Numbered from the stretch's first letter, positions 7,494 through 15,931 are shown. The stretch: DNA of 64,000 nucleotides from Pseudomonas monsensis (GCF_014268495.2 NZ_CP077087.1:5412501-5476500), one strand, 5' to 3'. Notes: a model not told the origin generated them from the sequence alone. Program-made: numbers and translations.

Positions 7494-9269
7494 TCAGCCG
7501 AAGGTGAAGGCGTAGGCCGCTACGCCCGGGTCAAGAAATTCGATGGTGAAAGTTCGATCCCTCACCGCATCGGTTTGCCGCACCAACTGGTACAGGCGCT
7601 GCTCGGTCACGCGGCCGCTGCCATCCGCAGCGACATCCATACCGTGGGTATCACCCGGCGCCTGACCGTCAATCGACACTTTGAACCGCACCGGTTTGCC
7701 CTCCGCGCCCGGCCCCAGCACCAAGTGCAGATCGCGGGCGTGAAAGCGGTAGACAATACGGCTGGCCGGTGCGCTGGCGGTGGCGCGCTCGGCACCGACG
7801 ACCCATTGGCCGCCGAGGCTCCAGTCATTGAGGGTCAGGTTGGCCGGTGGGTTATAGGTCGCGACCTTGTCAGGCACCAGGCCGCTTTGCGCTACAAAAT
7901 GTTCCGCGCGCTGGTAGCCGACATAGGTTTCCGGCGACAGCACCTGATTCATGTCCGGCGCCTGTTGCACACCTTTGCCATCGGCGTTGATCAAGCCGTC
8001 GGCCACGGTTTTCGCTCCGGCCTCACGCAGCAACTGCTGGATGACCCGTTCCGACTCGGCGTAGTCGCCTTCGCCAAAATGGTGATAACGAATGCGTCCC
8101 TGAGCGTCGGCAAAGTAATGCGCCGGCCAGTATTCATTGTTGAAGGCGCGCCAGATCTTGTAGTCGTTATCGATCGCCACCGGGTAGTTGATGCCCAACT
8201 CCTTCATGGCTTTGGTGACGTTGCCTACATCACGCTCGAAGGCGAACTCCGGGGCGTGCACGCCGATCACCACCAGGCCCTGATCGCGGTACTTCTCGGC
8301 CCAGGCTTTGACATACGGCAGCGTGCGCAGGCAATTGATGCAGGAGTAAGTCCAGAAATCCACCAGCACCACTTTGCCCTTCAATGCCTGGGCGTCCAGC
8401 GGTGGCGAATTGAGCCATTGCACGGCGCCATTGAGCGGCGGCAACTGGCCTTCAACCGGGAGTGTTCCCGGTGCCTTATCGGCAACTTTCATTGCTCCGC
8501 CCATGGCAGGAATCTGCGCCATCATCGTTCCGTTATCAGACGCCGACTTGCCGGACAATTTGCCGACCAGTGCCTGTTCAATCCCGCCAGTGGATGCCGT
8601 CGACAGCCGTGCCAGCAGCCCAGTGTCGAGGCCCAGCGCAATCGCCGCGACACCCGCGAGCATCGCCACGCCCAACCCACGCCGGATCCACTCCCCCGTG
8701 CCGATCGAGCGCTTCATCAGCGCAAACACCTTACCGCCCAGCAACAGCGCGGCCGCCAGTGAAGTCGCGGCGCCCGCCGCGTAGGCGAGCAACAACAGCG
8801 TGGTGGCGATGCTTGCCCCTTGCAGCGCGGCGCCGGTCAGAATCAGTCCCAGAATGGGCCCGGCGCAAGGCGCCCAGAGCAGCCCCGTGGCGACGCCGAT
8901 CAGAAACGACGCGCCGGGACGTGGACGGTTGTCCTGCCCGGCGACCTCCGACAGACGATTGCCGGCCGACACCAGGGGCCGGGTCAGGCGCTCGGCCACA
9001 CCCGGCAGCAGCAAGGTCAGCCCGAACAGTGCAACGAACAGCAACGCGAGCCAGCGCCCGTACTGATTGACTTGCACCACCCAGCCGCCGCCCACCGCCG
9101 CCAACGAGGCGACGAGCGCGAAGGTCAGCGCCATCCCGGCCAATAGCGGCAAGCCACTCTTGATAAACGGTTGCCCGGTGCGAGCGAAGACAAAAGGCAG
9201 TACCGGCAGGATGCACGGGCTGACGATCGTCAGCACACCACCGAGATAAGCGAGAACCAAGAGCCACAT
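7494..9269 (-). CDS. dipZ: DipZ: DsbD/CcdA-like membrane reductase fused to thioredoxin domain, 591 aa
   Basis: Residues 1-215 form the polytopic CcdA/DsbD-type electron carrier with the two hallmark cysteines C19 (SPCILP) and C135 (APCAGP). Residues about 285-420 are a TlpA/AhpC-like thioredoxin domain with the active site CINC at C310-C313 (FWTYSCINCLRTLPY). Residues about 430-591 are a beta-rich C-terminal domain seen in DipZ proteins. It should carry electrons from cytoplasmic thioredoxin across the inner membrane to periplasmic partners. Placement between msrA and msrB suggests that these exported reductases are its clients, by analogy with the DsbD/CcdA-fed MsrAB of Neisseria. Confidence 0.88.
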   Translation of the reverse strand: MWLLVLAYLGGVLTIVSPCILPVLPFVFARTGQPFIKSGLPLLAGMALTFALVASLAAVGGGWVVQVNQYGRWLALLFVALFGLTLLLPGVAERLTRPLVSAGNRLSEVAGQDNRPRPGASFLIGVATGLLWAPCAGPILGLILTGAALQGASIATTLLLLAYAAGAATSLAAALLLGGKVFALMKRSIGTGEWIRRGLGVAMLAGVAAIALGLDTGLLARLSTASTGGIEQALVGKLSGKSASDNGTMMAQIPAMGGAMKVADKAPGTLPVEGQLPPLNGAVQWLNSPPLDAQALKGKVVLVDFWTYSCINCLRTLPYVKAWAEKYRDQGLVVIGVHAPEFAFERDVGNVTKAMKELGINYPVAIDNDYKIWRAFNNEYWPAHYFADAQGRIRYHHFGEGDYAESERVIQQLLREAGAKTVADGLINADGKGVQQAPDMNQVLSPETYVGYQRAEHFVAQSGLVPDKVATYNPPANLTLNDWSLGGQWVVGAERATASAPASRIVYRFHARDLHLVLGPGAEGKPVRFKVSIDGQAPGDTHGMDVAADGSGRVTEQRLYQLVRQTDAVRDRTFTIEFLDPGVAAYAFTFG

Positions 9270-9312
9270 AAATCCGTCCTGTCTGAAGTGAAGATCGCCC
9301 GTGATTCATGGC

Positions 9313-9831
9313 TCAGGCCACCACAGCTTTGAAGGTCATCGCCAGCCCGTTCATGCAATAACGCAGGCCGGTGGGCTTCGGTCCGTCATCGAAGACATGC
9401 CCCAGATGTCCGCCGCAGCGACGACAGTGAACCTCTTCGCGGGACATGCCGAAGGAGCGGTCCTGACGCGTGGCCACGGCGTGCTCCAACGGCGCCCAGA
9501 AACTCGGCCATCCGGTGCGGCTGTCGAATTTGGTGGCGGATGAAAACAGCGCCAGATCACACCCGGCACAGGCGAATGTGCCCGTGCGATGTTCATTGTT
9601 GAGGGGGCTGGTGTAGGCACGCTCGGTGCCTTCCTTGCGCAGGATCCGGTATTGCTCGTCACTGAGGATCGAGTGCCATTCACTGTCGCTGTGGCTCACC
9701 TCGAATGCTTCATCCGCATGCGCTTCGCTGACCAGTGCAGTGCCAGTCGACAATTTTGGCAATACACCCGCCACCAGCGCTGCAAGCCCCAGCCCGCCGC
9801 TCGCTAACAGAACCTGTCGCCGTGAAAACAT
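9313..9831 (-). CDS. msrB: Peptide methionine (R)-S-oxide reductase MsrB, exported, 172 aa
   Basis: Reduces R-methionine sulfoxide. Zinc-binding pairs C88/C91 (CAGC) and C136/C139 (CRRC) and the catalytic Cys159 (RYCMNG) are present, with the TGWPSFW and GHLGHVFDDG family segments. The N-terminus MFSRRQVLLASGGLGLAALV carries a twin arginine and hydrophobic core, so export by Tat is likely. The start ATG at 9831 has GGAG 6 bases upstream; a longer ORF to 9870 lacks support. It is first in the probable msrB-dipZ-msrA operon (43 bases before dipZ) and is divergent from a two-component system. Confidence 0.9.
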   Translation of the reverse strand: MFSRRQVLLASGGLGLAALVAGVLPKLSTGTALVSEAHADEAFEVSHSDSEWHSILSDEQYRILRKEGTERAYTSPLNNEHRTGTFACAGCDLALFSSATKFDSRTGWPSFWAPLEHAVATRQDRSFGMSREEVHCRRCGGHLGHVFDDGPKPTGLRYCMNGLAMTFKAVVA

Positions 9832-9906
9832 GGCCGTCTCCCAAAATTCCAAATGCCCTTTGCGGAACACAGCCTAGGCTTGGGTTGATCGCCAAATCCT
9901 CACAGG

Positions 9907-9930
9907 GAGTTAACGAATTCGTGATAACTC
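9907..9930. promoter_or_regulatory. Candidate operator: GAGTTA-N12-TAACTC inverted repeat
   Basis: Inverted hexamers GAGTTA and TAACTC surround a core that contains the palindrome ACGAATTCGT. The element lies in the 150-base gap between msrB and the divergent response regulator. It is a plausible binding site for that regulator, controlling both directions. No promoter hexamers could be assigned with certainty. Confidence 0.4.
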
Positions 9931-9982
9931 ACCCGAGAGAAAACCCGCACAATGCGCGCATTGCGCCGAAGGATTGAGCTTC

Positions 9983-10693
9983 ATGGAACAGACCAGACGC
10001 ATCCTCGTGGTCGAGGATGACCAGCACATCGCCGACCTTATCTGCCTGCACCTGCGCGACGAAAAATTCGAGGTGATTCACAGTGCCGACGGCGATGAGG
10101 GCATGCGCTTGTTGCAGCAGGGGCATTGGGATGCCTTGATCCTCGACCTGATGCTGCCGGGCGTCGATGGCCTGGAGATCTGCCGCCGCGCCCGGGCCAT
10201 GGCGCGCTATACACCGATCATCATCACCAGCGCGCGCTCCAGCGAATTGCACCGCATTCTTGGCCTGGAGCTGGGCGCCGACGATTACCTGGCCAAACCG
10301 TTTTCGATGCTGGAACTGGTGGCCCGGGTCAAGGCCTTGCTGCGCCGGGTCGATGCGATGGCGCGCAACCTGAAAATGGACGCCGGCAGCCTGAGCCTCG
10401 ACGGCCTGTCCATCGATCCGATCACCCGAGAAGTCAGCCTCGACGGGCAGCGGCTGGACCTCACCCCGCGAGAGTTCGATCTGCTGTATTTCTTCGCCCG
10501 CCAGCCGGGCAAAGTGTTCTCGCGCATGGACCTGCTCAATGCCGTCTGGGGCTACAGCCACGAAGGTTATGAACACACGGTGAACACCCACATCAACCGC
10601 TTGCGGGCGAAGATCGAGAAGGATCCGGCGCAGCCCGCACGTATCCTCACGGTGTGGGGCCGCGGTTATAAATTCGGTACCGAGCAGCCATGA
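9983..10693 (+). CDS. OmpR-family response regulator, 236 aa
   Basis: Receiver domain (about residues 5-118) with acidic pocket E11-D12-D13, phosphoacceptor D55 (LILDLMLPG) and K105 (YLAKPF). It is followed by an OmpR/PhoB winged-helix DNA-binding domain (about 135-235) ending RGYKFG. ATG 9983 has AAGGA about 9 bases upstream. The stop codon overlaps the start of the kinase gene by 4 bases. Divergence from msrB-dipZ-msrA suggests that it regulates the methionine-sulfoxide repair operon, perhaps in response to oxidant stress in the envelope; this is inference. Confidence 0.88.
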   Translation: MEQTRRILVVEDDQHIADLICLHLRDEKFEVIHSADGDEGMRLLQQGHWDALILDLMLPGVDGLEICRRARAMARYTPIIITSARSSELHRILGLELGADDYLAKPFSMLELVARVKALLRRVDAMARNLKMDAGSLSLDGLSIDPITREVSLDGQRLDLTPREFDLLYFFARQPGKVFSRMDLLNAVWGYSHEGYEHTVNTHINRLRAKIEKDPAQPARILTVWGRGYKFGTEQP

Positions 10694-12204
10694 AACTGAA
10701 CCTGACGCAGCGCCTGTCCCTGGTATTCGCCGTGCTGTTGCTGGTGTGCTGCGGCACATCGGCATGGCTGCAGGTGCGCTCCAGTCAGATGCATGAGCTG
10801 GAGGTGGTGCAAGGTCTGTCGCGGGATCTGGCACAACACATCGCCCACGACACGGTGCTGATGGACAGCCACGGGCTGATGCCCGGCGCCGTGCGCGAAC
10901 TGTTCAGCCAGTTGATGCTGGTGAATCCGAGTGTCGAGGTGTACCTGCTCGATACCGAGGGCAAGATTGTCGGCAATGCGGCACCGGAAGGCCGGATCCG
11001 CCGTCAACAGGTCGATCTGGCGCCAATCCGCCAGTTGCTCAATGACCAGCCGCTGCCGATTCTCGGCGATGACCCGCGCAGCGTCGACGGACGCAAAGTG
11101 TTCAGTGCAGCGCCGTTGCAGGTCGACGGCAAGGCCGCCGGTTATCTGTACGTGGTGTTGCTTGGCGAAGCACACGACCGCTACGCCGAACGCGGCGCCA
11201 CCAGCGCCGCGCTCAATACGGCGCTGTTGTCGATCGGGCTGGTCGCGTTGCTGTGTCTGATTGCCGGTCTGACCGCGTTCAACCTGATCACCCGGCCACT
11301 ACGGCGCCTGACGGAAACCGTCAGCCGCTTCGATATCGACGGTGCTCCGCAATCTGTTGTTTCGGCACCTGTGGATAAAAGCGCCGATCCGGATGAAATC
11401 GCCGTACTCGACGCCGCTTTCCGCCAGATGCAAAACCGCCTCGGTGAACAATGGCGCTCGCTGACCCGCCAGGATCAGGAACGCCGCGAACTGGTGGCAA
11501 ACATTTCCCATGACCTGCGCACCCCATTGGCCTCGTTGCACGGTTATCTGGAAACCCTGTCACTCAAGGACGCCACACTCTCGCCCGAAGAACGCCGGCG
11601 CTATCTGGGCATCGCCCTCGATCAAAGCCGCAAGGTCGGCGGGCTGGCGCAATCGCTGCTGGAACTGGTGCGTCTGGAACACGGTTTCGTGCAACCGGTG
11701 CCGGAGCGTTTTTCCCTGCTCGATCTGGTGCAGGACATCTTCCAGAAATTCGAGCTGACGGCCGAAGCGCGACAGGTGGAACTCAAGGCACATTTCGTGC
11801 CTAACCTGCCGACGGTCTGCGCCGATCTCGGGTTGATCGAACGGGTGCTGACCAACCTGGTGGACAATGCCTTGCGCCATACACCCAAGGGCGGCGAACT
11901 CGAATTCGATCTGCAGCCCCATGGCGCACGGGTCGAGGTGACGGTAAGCGACACCGGCCCCGGTATCGCCCCGGAGTTGCGCGAAGGTCTGTTCCTGCGA
12001 CCGTTCAATATCGGTGGTGCCCGGCGGGATGGCGGGCTGGGGCTGCGTATCGTGCACCGCATCCTGCAACTGCACGGGCGCGAGATTCAGTTGCTGGATG
12101 TCGCGGGGCGCGGCGCGACTTTTCGCTTCTCATTGCCGACCGATCAGCAAACCGCTGAACAGTGGATGATGCGCTCGGTCAATTCGGACGCGCCGGACAA
12201 ATAA
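10690..12204 (+). CDS. Sensor histidine kinase, 504 aa
   Basis: Membrane helix about 8-28, periplasmic sensor region about 30-175, second helix about 178-200, then a HAMP linker. The dimerisation domain has the phospho-accepting H274 (ANISHDLRTPLASL). The ATPase domain has the N box (TNLVDNALRHTP), G1 box (DTGPGIAP) and G2 box (GGLGLRIV). It overlaps the upstream regulator by 4 bases, so the two form a cognate pair. The signal is unknown; the neighbouring exported methionine-sulfoxide reductases hint at a periplasmic redox cue. Confidence 0.88.
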   Translation: MKLNLTQRLSLVFAVLLLVCCGTSAWLQVRSSQMHELEVVQGLSRDLAQHIAHDTVLMDSHGLMPGAVRELFSQLMLVNPSVEVYLLDTEGKIVGNAAPEGRIRRQQVDLAPIRQLLNDQPLPILGDDPRSVDGRKVFSAAPLQVDGKAAGYLYVVLLGEAHDRYAERGATSAALNTALLSIGLVALLCLIAGLTAFNLITRPLRRLTETVSRFDIDGAPQSVVSAPVDKSADPDEIAVLDAAFRQMQNRLGEQWRSLTRQDQERRELVANISHDLRTPLASLHGYLETLSLKDATLSPEERRRYLGIALDQSRKVGGLAQSLLELVRLEHGFVQPVPERFSLLDLVQDIFQKFELTAEARQVELKAHFVPNLPTVCADLGLIERVLTNLVDNALRHTPKGGELEFDLQPHGARVEVTVSDTGPGIAPELREGLFLRPFNIGGARRDGGLGLRIVHRILQLHGREIQLLDVAGRGATFRFSLPTDQQTAEQWMMRSVNSDAPDK

Positions 12205-12323
12205 TCCGCACCGCCGGCCTGTTGTTCCGTGACAACACCGCCCCGCTCCCCTAAATTAACCGGCCTGAAAAAGACCTCGCGCTTTCTCATCTCCACTCAA
12301 GTTAAAAAAGTAGTGAAATTTCA

Positions 12324-13025
12324 ATGTCCGATTTCAACACCGCTGAATCCGTAGTCACCGAATCGTCCAAAGCGGAATACGAAAACTCCATCAATCTTTC
12401 ACAACACCTCCCACAAGCCAAAATCATCAGCGAGATGGTGCTGGATGCATTCCAGTCCACCCGCGAAAGCGACCAGATCCGCGAACTGCGCGCCGCGATT
12501 CGTCAAGCGCACGACAGCTTCGATGACGACAAGGCCTACGAGCTGATGGGCGAACTCAAGCGCCTGAAAGACGCCGAAGCCGCCGACATTGCAGCCCTGG
12601 AAGACCTGAGCAGCAAGTTCTCGATCGGCCGCATCCTGTCCAGCTTCAAGGACGATCCGGCGTTTCAGGAAATCGTTTATGGCCTGGCGCTGAAAGTGCT
12701 GAACCAGACTCATCAGGCGATCAGCAACCCGAGCGGTGGCAAGAGCAAAGCGGCCAAGAAGAAAGAAGTCGAAATTTTCACCATCAGCAAGGACGGTATG
12801 AGCGTAACGCTGCCGTTGCGCACTCCGCGTTCGCGCCTGAACGTTGACCGTGCAGCGCTGGAATTCCTCGGTTTCACCTTCGTCGGTGAAGGCGAAGAAG
12901 CGGAACTGGAAAGCGAAACGTTCCTCGACAACGCCGGCACTGAGCAGGCGGTAAACCGCAAGAACATCATCACCGCGCTGCAACAGCAGACCGCGTTCGA
13001 TGGCTACAGCATCGCCGCGCAGTAA
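12324..13025 (+). CDS. Conserved hypothetical protein, coiled-coil plus basic hinge, 233 aa
   Basis: No signal peptide or membrane helix. Residues about 30-95 are charged and heptad-like (RELRAAIRQAHDSF, ELMGELKRLKDAEAAD), so a coiled coil is likely. Residues about 135-150 form a lysine-rich stretch (GKSKAAKKKEVE), and the rest is an acidic C-terminal domain. The layout, helical oligomerisation part, basic hinge and compact tail, recalls small nucleic-acid-associated proteins, but I do not recognise the family. It appears monocistronic, with its own strong terminator 19 bases after the stop. Confidence 0.7.
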   Translation: MSDFNTAESVVTESSKAEYENSINLSQHLPQAKIISEMVLDAFQSTRESDQIRELRAAIRQAHDSFDDDKAYELMGELKRLKDAEAADIAALEDLSSKFSIGRILSSFKDDPAFQEIVYGLALKVLNQTHQAISNPSGGKSKAAKKKEVEIFTISKDGMSVTLPLRTPRSRLNVDRAALEFLGFTFVGEGEEAELESETFLDNAGTEQAVNRKNIITALQQQTAFDGYSIAAQ

Positions 13026-13043
13026 TAGCACAGCTGCTGTACG

Positions 13044-13079
13044 AAAAAGCCCCGCGCTGAGATTCAGGCGGGGCTTTTT
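13044..13079 (+). terminator. Rho-independent terminator
   Basis: Inverted arms AAAAAGCCCCGC and GCGGGGCTTTTT around a short loop, ending in a T run just after the gene at 12324-13025. The A run on the opposite strand would also allow termination in the other direction. Confidence 0.9.
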
Positions 13080-13118
13080 GGTTTTCGGCGGGCATTAGTG
13101 GAATGGCGTAAATCCCAG

Positions 13119-13310
13119 CCCCTCACCCCAGCCCTCTCCCAAGGGAGAGGGAGCCGATCGGGAGATATTGAAGCGACGCATCGAAATGAAAGTGCTGTGC
13201 GGAATCCGCTATCGCCTCGATCTCTCAGGTCGATGTATAGCGCAAGACGCCTCGGTCAGTCCCCTCTCCCTACGGGCGGTCTGACGTTTCGGGAGGGTCA
13301 GGGTGAGGGC
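13119..13310 (-). repeat. Single copy of the CCCTCACCC/GGGTGAGGG intergenic element
   Basis: The ends are CCCTCACCCCAGCCCTCTCCC-like on the left and a degenerate inverted partner ending GGGTGAGGG on the right. The interior, read on the minus strand, contains GGGGACTGACCGAGG followed by a CGACCTGA stretch. That is the same unit found in tandem at 23975-24558 and, more divergently, at 38806-39910. It is non-coding as far as I can see. Confidence 0.7.
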
Positions 13311-13327
13311 AAGCTGCCAAATCACCT

Positions 13328-13819
13328 TCAAGCCGACGGATGCAACGCTACAATCATGTCCACTTCAATCGCCGCGTTCTTCGGCAACTGATACACACCG
13401 ACCGTGCTGCGCGTGTGCCGGCCGGCATCGCCGAGCACATGGCTGAACACGTCCGACGCGCCGTTGGCCACTTCGCTAAGGTCAACAAAGTCCGGCGTCG
13501 ACTTCACGTACACGGTGACTCGCAACAACGCCTTGATCTTGTCCAGCGAACCCACCGCATCGACGATCAGCGCCAGGCAGCGCATCGCACTGATGCTGGC
13601 GGCGGCCTGCGCATCCTTGAGGGTCAACTCCAGGCCGACACGCCCCGGGTACTGAATCTTGCCGTTAGTGCGCGGCACCATACCGCTGATGTAAAGCTCA
13701 TCATGATGACGGATCAGCGGCGCGTAATTGCCACCGGCGGTGTTCTCGCCATAAATGTCGTAGTTCAGCTCTTGGGCCAGGGCAATGAAGCGTTCATCAC
13801 AGGTCATCCTCTCAGTCAT
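13328..13819 (-). CDS. RidA/YjgF-family protein, 163 aa
   Basis: Resembles the RidA (YjgF/YER057c/UK114) superfamily of enamine/imine deaminases and relatives. The sequence shows the family's ISGMVPRTNGKIQYPGRVG, TLKDAQAAASISAMRCLALI and VYVKSTPDF...VANGASDVFSHVLG...HTRSTVGVYQLPKNAAIEVDMI sections in order. In catalytic RidA an arginine precedes the strand before the C-terminal Glu; here R136 (HTRSTVGV) and E152 (AAIEVDMI) occupy similar places. At 163 aa it is longer than RidA itself (about 128), so it belongs to a larger subgroup. Start chosen at 13819, with AGAGG upstream. Confidence 0.85.
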   Translation of the reverse strand: MTERMTCDERFIALAQELNYDIYGENTAGGNYAPLIRHHDELYISGMVPRTNGKIQYPGRVGLELTLKDAQAAASISAMRCLALIVDAVGSLDKIKALLRVTVYVKSTPDFVDLSEVANGASDVFSHVLGDAGRHTRSTVGVYQLPKNAAIEVDMIVALHPSA

Positions 13820-14016
13820 TTCGCCCAGCCTCTTGATCTATGCGTGAAATATCGCGGAGTAAAACAGTTGAGCGCCGAGGGAATGGCATGGCGCTATCAC
13901 TGACATGGCTGGATCCAAATCTAGGAGGTTTGCGGCGATACCGCAACCTGCCTGCCTGAAGCGCTTGTTGCGTTGCGGCCATTGGCGGCACATCAAATCA
14001 GCATAATCCACCCAAC

Positions 14017-14054
14017 AAAAAACCCCGCACATCTCTCAATGTGCGGGGTTTTTC
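14017..14054 (-). terminator. Terminator after the cyo operon
   Basis: A 12-base perfect stem (AACCCCGCACAT and its complement) with a six-base loop and flanking A and T runs, 16 bases past the cyoE stop. The element is symmetrical and could act in both directions. Confidence 0.9.
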
Positions 14055-14070
14055 TTGAAGCCTCGAAACC

Positions 14071-14958
14071 TTACGGCGCGTACGTCAGCAGCAGCTCTGC
14101 GGGCACCTTGAAGTCCAGGGACATCATGACGCTCAACGCAGTGATGGTGAAGATCGAGAACACGAACAGCTTGCGTGCCCAGACCGTGTCATCCACTGCC
14201 TTGTAGCCGGTCCAGGCCATGTACAGCCAGTACATGCCCATGGCCGCGGCAACGGCGAGGTAGCTCATGCCGGCGTAACCGCTGAAGGTCAGCATCAAGG
14301 TCGCTACGAGGAACGCCAGGATGTAGAGCAGGATGTGCTTCTTGGCCACTTGAATCCCGCGCTTAACGGGCAGCACCGGAATCGATGCGGCCAGGTAATC
14401 GTTGAAGCGGAAGATCGCGATGGCGTAGGAATGCGGCATCTGCCACAGGCTGAACATCACCAGCAGGGTCAGCGCGGCCATGTCGAAGCTGTTGGTTACG
14501 GCGACGTAACCGATCACTGGCGGCATGGCGCCCGACAGACTGCCCACCAGCGTGCCGTGAACCGACTTGCGCTTGAGGTACAGGCTGTAGAAGCCGACGT
14601 AGATGATGAAGCCGATGACCGCGAACAGCGCGGCCAACGGGTTGGCTACCTTGTACAACAACGCAACGCCGAGAACACCAAGGATGGTCGCGTAAACCAG
14701 GGCCAGTTTCAGGGAGATCAAGCCCTGCACCAGCACCCGGTTCTTGGTGCGTTCCATCTTCAGGTCGATGTCGCGGTCGATGCAGTTGTTGAACACGCAA
14801 CCGGACGCTACAACCAGGGAGGTGCCGATCATGGCTGCCAGAAACACCGCCAGATCGACATGCCCTTTCGAGGCCAGGAAGAACCCGCCTGCCACAGAAA
14901 GCACGTTACCGAAAATGATCCCCGGTTTGGTGATTTGGATAAAGTGCTTGAGCGACAT
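14071..14958 (-). CDS. cyoE: Protohaem IX farnesyltransferase (haem O synthase) CyoE, 295 aa
   Basis: Converts haem B to haem O for the bo-type oxidase by adding a farnesyl group. The UbiA-family prenyltransferase motif NNCIDRDIDLKMERTKNR (about residues 57-74) is intact. A second Asp-containing loop and about eight to nine membrane helices follow. Its length is normal for CyoE. It is the last gene of the cyoABCDE operon, 11 bases after cyoD, which fits its role of supplying the cofactor for CyoB. Confidence 0.95.
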   Translation of the reverse strand: MSLKHFIQITKPGIIFGNVLSVAGGFFLASKGHVDLAVFLAAMIGTSLVVASGCVFNNCIDRDIDLKMERTKNRVLVQGLISLKLALVYATILGVLGVALLYKVANPLAALFAVIGFIIYVGFYSLYLKRKSVHGTLVGSLSGAMPPVIGYVAVTNSFDMAALTLLVMFSLWQMPHSYAIAIFRFNDYLAASIPVLPVKRGIQVAKKHILLYILAFLVATLMLTFSGYAGMSYLAVAAAMGMYWLYMAWTGYKAVDDTVWARKLFVFSIFTITALSVMMSLDFKVPAELLLTYAP

Positions 14959-14969
14959 CGGGTCTTACC

Positions 14970-15305
14970 TCACTTCGCCATCATGTACGTGTGGATGCTG
15001 AACATGATCCACAGCGACAGGCCAACCAGCAGCAGGATCACGATCGCCGTAAAGACGAATGCAATCACGTTGTTACGCTGAGCAATGGAACGGTCCAGGT
15101 GCAGGAAGTAATACAGGTGAACGATCACCTGGATCACTGCGAACAGCAGAACGATTGCCAGCGTGGTGGCCTTCGGCAGGCTCGGGTACATCACCAGGCC
15201 GAACGGGATGACGGTCAGGATCACCGACAGGATGAAGCCAATGGCGTACGACTTTACGCTGCCGTGGCCAGCATCATGGCTGTCATGGGAGTGTGCATTA
15301 GCCAT
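14970..15305 (-). CDS. cyoD: Cytochrome bo ubiquinol oxidase subunit IV CyoD, 111 aa
   Basis: Small three-helix membrane subunit that assists assembly of the bo oxidase. The start ATG at 15305 overlaps the cyoC stop by one base (TAATG), which supports translational coupling; the longer ORF from 15350 is rejected for that reason. The N-terminus MANAHSHDSHDAGHGS is histidine-rich, like that of CyoC. The rest shows the subunit IV pattern (SYAIGFILSVILTVIPFGLVM, LHLDRS). Confidence 0.93.
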   Translation of the reverse strand: MANAHSHDSHDAGHGSVKSYAIGFILSVILTVIPFGLVMYPSLPKATTLAIVLLFAVIQVIVHLYYFLHLDRSIAQRNNVIAFVFTAIVILLLVGLSLWIMFSIHTYMMAK

Positions 15306-15928
15306 TACAGAGTCCCCATCAGGTAAACAACGGTGAATACGCAGATCCACACCACGTCCAGGAAGTGCCAGAACAGGCTCAGGCAGCTCAGACGGGTCTT
15401 GTTGGTCGCCGTCAGGCCGTGCTTGTTGACCTGGTACATCATGATGCCCATCCAGATCAGACCTGCGGATACGTGCAGACCGTGGGTACCGACCAGGGTG
15501 AAGAACGCGGACAGGAAGCCCGAACGGCTAGGACCGAAGCCCTCGGAGATCAGCAGGTGGAACTCGTTGATCTCCATGGCGATAAAGCCGGCGCCCAGCA
15601 GGAAGGTCATGAACAACCAACCCAGAACCTGCTGCTTCTTGCCTTTGAACAACGCCAGCATGGCGAAGCCGTAGGTGATCGAACTGAACAACAGCAGAGC
15701 GGTTTCGCCCAACACGTATGGCAGTTCGAAGATGTCGTGGCCCGACGGGCCACCGGCAACGTTGTTTACCAGTACTGCGTACACCGCGAAGATCGACGCA
15801 AACAGAATGCAGTCGGTCATCAGGTAGAGCCAGAAACCGTATACGGTCATCTCGCCCGAGTCGTGGTGATGGTCATCGTGCCCATGGTCACCATGGGCGT
15901 GTCCAACATTGGTCACTAAATTCGACAT
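15305..15928 (-). CDS. cyoC: Cytochrome bo ubiquinol oxidase subunit III CyoC, 207 aa
   Basis: Five-helix subunit III of the haem-copper oxidase, containing the family stretches WLYLMTDCILFASIFAVYAVL, EINEFHLLI and FFTLVGTHGLHVSAGLIWM. The N-terminus (about residues 9-25) is strikingly rich in histidine and aspartate (GHAHGDHGHDDHHHD). It lies 3 bases after cyoB and overlaps cyoD by one base. Confidence 0.95.
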   Translation of the reverse strand: MSNLVTNVGHAHGDHGHDDHHHDSGEMTVYGFWLYLMTDCILFASIFAVYAVLVNNVAGGPSGHDIFELPYVLGETALLLFSSITYGFAMLALFKGKKQQVLGWLFMTFLLGAGFIAMEINEFHLLISEGFGPSRSGFLSAFFTLVGTHGLHVSAGLIWMGIMMYQVNKHGLTATNKTRLSCLSLFWHFLDVVWICVFTVVYLMGTL

Positions 15929-15931
15929 GGT

